Of a stretch of DNA of 64,000 bases, positions 60,554 through 64,000 are shown piece after piece (the first letter of the stretch is position 1; every line of letters begins with the position of its first letter). The DNA lies in contig NZ_JAUHHD010000002.1 in the NCBI RefSeq assembly GCF_030410515.1, positions 351,419-415,418 of the forward strand. Reading direction: 5' to 3'. Below the pieces are notes generated by a model, which did not search any database, was not told where the DNA came from, and saw only the letters and a list, made by a program, of their open reading frames with translations. Source of the stretch: Arthrobacter sp. YD4. GTDB lineage: Bacteria; Actinomycetota; Actinomycetes; Actinomycetales; Micrococcaceae. A program made the position numbers and the translations under genes.

Positions 60554-60856
60554 GTGGCAACCGACTACGACGAAGTACGCCCCGACGTCGCCGAATCCCG
60601 CAACGCTTCCCTCGAAGCCCTGAAGTCCGCCAACTCCCCCGACGCCCGCAGCGTCGTGCTGGAACTCGACGAGGCCGACACGGTCGACGGCGTCGAACTC
60701 CCCGGCGCCGACCTTTCGGGCGAGGAACTGATCGTCCAGGTGATCCCGCAGGCCTCCGACGAGTTCACCTGCTACTCCTGCTTCCTGGTCCGGCACCGGT
60801 CCCAGATCGCCCGCGAAAAGGACGGTCACGCCTACTGCACCGATTGCGAAGGCTGA
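60554..60856 (+). CDS. DUF4193-type zinc-ribbon protein
   Basis: 100 residues from GTG 60554. It shows the DUF4193 pattern: VATDYDEVRPDVAE at the start, ELPGADLSGEELIVQVIPQASDEFTCYSCFLVRHRSQIAREKDGHAYCTDCEG at the end, with two CxxC pairs that would bind zinc. The family is universal in actinobacteria and of unknown function. It is divergent from the cstB-like gene. The start was set by family N-terminus. Confidence 0.88.
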   Translation: MATDYDEVRPDVAESRNASLEALKSANSPDARSVVLELDEADTVDGVELPGADLSGEELIVQVIPQASDEFTCYSCFLVRHRSQIAREKDGHAYCTDCEG

Positions 60857-60887
60857 CGGCGGCTCACCGCCACCACAGAAGAACCGG

Positions 60888-61520
60888 CTAGGCGCCGCGT
60901 TCGTCGCGACGGCGGAAAGAGCCCGGCCACTCGGACCGGCGGATCCGCTTGAGTTCCTCAACAGGTGCCGGCAGGCCCCATTCGTCCCGGCCCAGCCGGG
61001 ACAGGGGGCCCAGCCGGTCGATCAGCGGATGGTCACCGGCCAGGACGTCCCCGGCCACCACGGCATGGGTGACCTCCCCGAAAATCAGGACACAATCCCC
61101 CATCGGCTGCGTCGCATGCAGCCGGCACTCGAAAGCCGCGGGCGACTCGGCCACCCGCGGAACAGAGACCGTCCTGCCCGGCTCCCGGGTGAGGCCGGCG
61201 GCGTCGAACTCGCTCACGTCGGCCGGAAAATTCGTGCCGGTGGCGTTGACCTCGGCCATGAGCGAGGCGGGTGCGAAGTTCACCACGAACTCCCCGCGCT
61301 CCGTGATGTTCCGCAACGTGTCCTTCCGGCCCACCGAGGTGAACTGGAGGATGGGCGGCGTCACCGACGCCACCGTATAGAACGAATGCGGCGCGAGGTT
61401 GTCCACACCCTCCGCGGACGTGCTGGAGACCCACGCGATGGGCCGCGGCACCACCAGGGCCGTGAGCAGCCGGTAGAACTCGGCGGAGGACAGGTCCGAG
61501 GGGCTGAAATCCTTTCGCAT
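60888..61520 (-). CDS. Flavin reductase-like (FMN-binding split-barrel) protein
   Basis: 210 residues of the flavin-reductase-like family (DIM6/NTAB): FYRLLTALVVPRPIAWVSSTSAEGVDNLAPHSFYTVASVTPPILQFTSVGRKDTLRNI gives the FMN-binding barrel. These are FMN-binding reductases or oxidoreductase partners. It is divergent from nothing and stands between DUF4193 and the bdhA unit. The substrate is unknown. Confidence 0.85.
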   Translation of the reverse strand: MRKDFSPSDLSSAEFYRLLTALVVPRPIAWVSSTSAEGVDNLAPHSFYTVASVTPPILQFTSVGRKDTLRNITERGEFVVNFAPASLMAEVNATGTNFPADVSEFDAAGLTREPGRTVSVPRVAESPAAFECRLHATQPMGDCVLIFGEVTHAVVAGDVLAGDHPLIDRLGPLSRLGRDEWGLPAPVEELKRIRRSEWPGSFRRRDERGA

Positions 61521-61617
61521 GGGCCCAGCCTAGCGAGGCCCGCGCCGGGACCCGGGACGCGGGGCACCGGGGCGGGGTGCCGGCCCGCCGGCGCCCCCAC
61601 TCCCGCTTAACGGCAGA

Positions 61618-61648
61618 AATCCGCCCGGGCATCGCGCCCGGACGGATT
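61618..61648 (-). terminator. Hairpin after the bdhA-like gene
   Basis: 13-bp arms (61618-61630 and 61636-61648) with one mismatched pair and a 5-nt loop. On the minus strand TTTCTG follows. It is 43 nt past the stop of the 3-hydroxybutyrate dehydrogenase gene. Confidence 0.7.
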
Positions 61649-61690
61649 CCCACCGATCTTCCCTCTTTCGGAACCGTCAGCCGGCCGCCC

Positions 61691-62440
61691 CTAGCGGGCG
61701 GACCAGCCGCCGTCCATGGTGTAGCTCGCGCCGGTGACCATGCCGGCGTCGTCGGAGGACAGCCAGGCCACCAACGAGGCGACCTCCTCCGGTTCCACGA
61801 GCCGCTTCACGGACGCCTCGGTCAGCATGATCTTGGCCAGCACCTCGGACTCGGGGATGCCGTGGACCTTGGCCTGGTCCGCCACCTGCGACTCCACCAG
61901 CGGGGTCCGGACGTAGCCCGGGTTGACGCAGTTGGAGGTGACGCCGTGCGCGCCGCCCTCCAGCGCCGTGACCTTGCTCAGGCCCTCCAGGCCGTGCTTG
62001 GCCGAGACGTAGGCGCTCTTGAACGGCGAGGCCCGCAGCCCGTGGACCGAGGAGAGGTTGATGATCCGGCCGAAGTTGTTCGCATACATGTGCGGCAGCG
62101 CGGCGCGGATCAGCAGGAACGGGGCCTCCAGCATCAGGGTCAGGATCCGGCGGAAATCGACCGGATCAAAGTCCTCGATGGGGCTGATCCGCTGGATCCC
62201 GGCGTTGTTGACGAGGATGTCGCAGTCCAGGCTGAGCGACTGCAGGGCGTCCGTGTCGAACAGGTCGACGGCCCAGGCGGAGCCGCCCACCTCGTCCGCG
62301 AGGGCGGTCGCGGCGGCCTCATTGACGTCGGCCACCACCACCTTCGCGCCGCGGGCGGCCAGGGCGCGGACCGTTGCCGCGCCGATGCCGCTCGCTCCGC
62401 CGGTGACCAAGGCCTTGCGGCCGTTGAGTGAGTTTTCCAT
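61691..62440 (-). CDS. bdhA: 3-hydroxybutyrate dehydrogenase (SDR family)
   Basis: 249 residues. NAD motif TGGASGIG (13-20), NNAG (78-81) and the catalytic Ser131, Tyr144 and Lys148 (YVSAK) identify an SDR; VHGLRASPFKSAYVSAKHG and NCVNPGYVRTPLVESQ match 3-hydroxybutyrate dehydrogenases. It oxidises 3-hydroxybutyrate to acetoacetate. The MFS gene lies 55 nt upstream in the same direction, so uptake and oxidation of the same acid are likely. Confidence 0.9.
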   Translation of the reverse strand: MENSLNGRKALVTGGASGIGAATVRALAARGAKVVVADVNEAAATALADEVGGSAWAVDLFDTDALQSLSLDCDILVNNAGIQRISPIEDFDPVDFRRILTLMLEAPFLLIRAALPHMYANNFGRIINLSSVHGLRASPFKSAYVSAKHGLEGLSKVTALEGGAHGVTSNCVNPGYVRTPLVESQVADQAKVHGIPESEVLAKIMLTEASVKRLVEPEEVASLVAWLSSDDAGMVTGASYTMDGGWSAR

Positions 62441-62495
62441 ATACCCAGCCTTCCAGTTCAGAATTTGACGAGTGCTGCGGGTGCTGCTGTCCGGG

Positions 62496-63872
62496 TCAGC
62501 GGACGGAGGCTACTGCCAGGCCTTCACGCTCGGCGTCGGCCCGGTCCACGTCCTCCAGTGCGATGCCCTTGGTTTCCTTCAGTGTCAGCACGGTGGCCGC
62601 GGTGATGACGCATGCCGCCACGAGGTAGATGGCGGTGGGCAGCCAGGAGTTGGTGTCCTTCAGCCAGGCGGTGGCCAGCAGCGGTGCCAGCGAACCGGCG
62701 AAGATCGAGGTGACCTGGGAGCCGAGGGAGACGCCGGCGTAGCGCATCCGGGTGGGGAAGAGTTCGGCCATCAGGGCCGGCTGGCCGGCGTACATGAAGC
62801 CGTGCAGGCAGAGGCCGATGGTCACGGCCAGGACGATGACGACGGCGTTCTTGGTGTCGAACATCGGGAAGGCGAAGAACGGCCAGGTGGCGCCGGAGAT
62901 GGCACCGACGAGGTACACGGGCTTGCGGCCCCAGCTGTCCACCAGGCGGCCGATCTGGGGGATGATCAGGAAGTGCACCAGGTGCGCGATCAGCAGGGCC
63001 AGCAGCAGGGACGAGGTGTCGTACTTGTCCACGGTCTTCAGGTAGACGATCGAGAAGCTGACCACCAGGTAGTACATGATGTTCTCGGCGAAGCGCAGGC
63101 CCATGGACTGCAGGATGCCCTTCGGGTACTTGCGGATGACTTCGCGGACGCCGTAGCTGGCGGCCTGCTCGGCTTCCAGCTGCGCCTTGGCCTCCAGGAA
63201 GATCGGTGCCTCGGAGACGTTCGTGCGGATGTAGTAGCCGACGAAGACGATCACGGCGGAGAGCCAGAACGCCACGCGCCAGCCCCAGCCGAGGAAGTCG
63301 GCGGCGCTCAGGGTGTTGGACATGATGAACAGCACCAGGGTGGCCAGCAGGTTGCCCACCGGCACGGCGGCCTGCGGCCAGCTGGCCCAGAATCCGCGGC
63401 CCTCGTTGGGGCTGTGCTCGGCAACCAGGAGGACGGCGCCGCCCCACTCACCGCCCAGGGCGAAGCCCTGGATGAAGCGCAGGATGACCAGCAAGGCCGG
63501 GGCGAGGTACCCGATGTCGACGAAGCCCGGGAGGCAGCCCATCAGGAAGGTGGACACGCCGATGATGACGATAGTGAGCTGCAGGGTGGGCTTGCGGCCC
63601 AGCTTGTCGCCGATCTGGCCGAAGACGATGCCGCCCAGCGGCCGGGCGACGAAGCCGACGGCGTAGGTCAGGAAGGCCTGGATGATGCCGTCCAGGTCGT
63701 TGCCCGTGGACGGGAAGAAGTACTTGCCAAAGACCAGGGTGGCTGCGGTGGCGTAGAGGAAGAATTCGTACCACTCGACGACCGTTCCCACCATGGAGGC
63801 GGCGACGATTTTCTTGAGGCCCTCGCCCTTGCGGGCGGCAGGCGGTGTTGCGGAGCGCTGTTCTACGCTCAT
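62496..63872 (-). CDS. MFS transporter of the metabolite:H+ symporter type
   Basis: 458 residues with 12 helices. VEWYEFFLYATAATLVFG, FGQIGDKLGRKPTLQLTIVIIGVSTFLMGCLP, RFIQGFALGGEWGGAVLLVAEHSP and a matching second-half motif place it in the MHS family (ShiA, ProP, KgtP relatives). The gene pair with bdhA suggests uptake of 3-hydroxybutyrate or a related acid. A 20-residue cytoplasmic N-terminus precedes helix 1. Its promoter region lies at the right end of the window. Confidence 0.9.
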   Translation of the reverse strand: MSVEQRSATPPAARKGEGLKKIVAASMVGTVVEWYEFFLYATAATLVFGKYFFPSTGNDLDGIIQAFLTYAVGFVARPLGGIVFGQIGDKLGRKPTLQLTIVIIGVSTFLMGCLPGFVDIGYLAPALLVILRFIQGFALGGEWGGAVLLVAEHSPNEGRGFWASWPQAAVPVGNLLATLVLFIMSNTLSAADFLGWGWRVAFWLSAVIVFVGYYIRTNVSEAPIFLEAKAQLEAEQAASYGVREVIRKYPKGILQSMGLRFAENIMYYLVVSFSIVYLKTVDKYDTSSLLLALLIAHLVHFLIIPQIGRLVDSWGRKPVYLVGAISGATWPFFAFPMFDTKNAVVIVLAVTIGLCLHGFMYAGQPALMAELFPTRMRYAGVSLGSQVTSIFAGSLAPLLATAWLKDTNSWLPTAIYLVAACVITAATVLTLKETKGIALEDVDRADAEREGLAVASVR

Positions 63873-63885
63873 AAGTAACTCCTAG

Positions 63886-63945
63886 GTGTCCACGGCGACA
63901 CAGTGTGTGGTGCTTACCGTCGCGGTGCAATCAGCTGTGATGCAC
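63886..63945. promoter_or_regulatory. Inverted repeats upstream of the MFS-bdhA operon
   Basis: GTGTC-N6-GACAC (63886-63901) and GTGCA-N11-TGCAC (63925-63945) lie 14-73 nt upstream of the MFS start. They look like an operator pair for a local regulator that would be encoded beyond the window edge. Confidence 0.45.
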
Positions 63946-64000
63946 GGCACTGAAAATGGGCTTCATCGAGTATCGCCGCAGATTCGCCGCCGCTCAATGG

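Overview
The window is about 70% GC, packed with short-spaced genes, GTG starts, ATGA/GTGA stop-start overlaps and typical actinobacterial families (DUF4193, DUF6286, DUF2273/Asp23 cluster, LysE/LysG, an ATPase-less sugar ABC importer). It looks like chromosomal DNA of a soil Micrococcaceae member, most likely Arthrobacter or Pseudarthrobacter. The genus is inferred from family content and gene style, not from a marker gene. No rRNA, CRISPR array, insertion sequence or prophage was seen.

Layout. 1-5.7 kb: end of a high-affinity potassium system (kdpB partial, kdpC, kdpD, kdpE). 5.8-8.3 kb: a MarR-type regulator and a PAS-GAF-GGDEF diguanylate cyclase. 8.3-12.7 kb: acyl-CoA dehydrogenase divergent from an acyl-CoA synthetase-marR pair, then a methyltransferase. 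12.7-15.5 kb: an EAL phosphodiesterase, a Cys-motif protein and a second MarR regulator, with a dense CTAG array between the last two. 15.6-20 kb: a valine-degradation operon (mmsA, 3-hydroxyisobutyryl-CoA hydrolase, mmsB, enoyl-CoA hydratase). 20-21.9 kb: exonuclease III and a conserved hypothetical. 21.9-26.6 kb: LacI regulator and sugar ABC importer without its own ATPase. 26.8-29.1 kb: a fully overlapping Asp23/DUF2273/DUF6286/AmaP-like envelope operon. 29.1-30.2 kb: a lipoprotein and a tRNA Glu-Asp-Phe operon with clear promoter and terminator. 30.4-34.5 kb: PHP phosphoesterase, LysE/LysG pair, EamA transporter, mini-metallopeptidase. 34.5-36.1 kb: an NlpC/P60 hydrolase behind a structured RNA leader. 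36.2-39.3 kb: a LolA-like protein and ABC exporter operon. 39.3-46.1 kb: universal stress protein, Rossmann protein, CopC-like protein, purine permease, hutG and a cation/proton antiporter. 46.3-51.4 kb: two small genes, then hutH, hutU and an IclR regulator with three matching operators. 51.7-54.9 kb: small poorly characterised genes. 54.9-60.9 kb: a reactive-sulfur detoxification regulon (thioredoxin, three rhodanese proteins, CstR-like repressor, TauE/SafE exporter, CstB-like persulfide dioxygenase-rhodanese) with three matching palindromic operators. 60.6-63.9 kb: DUF4193, a flavin reductase-like protein, and 3-hydroxybutyrate dehydrogenase with an MFS transporter.

How the parts work together. 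Regulatory DNA is unusually legible. Three ATACCCC-N2-GGGGTAT sites tie trxA, the rhodanese cluster and the CstB-like gene into one persulfide-responsive regulon. A 16-bp dyad occurs at the hutU promoter and twice upstream of the IclR gene. A LacI-type site overlaps the sugar ABC promoter. The least explained signals are the six-copy CTAG array beside a MarR gene, the NlpC/P60 leader RNA with a sequestered ribosome binding site, a perfect 11-bp-arm dyad in front of the EAL gene, and several very long perfect hairpins without U-tracts.
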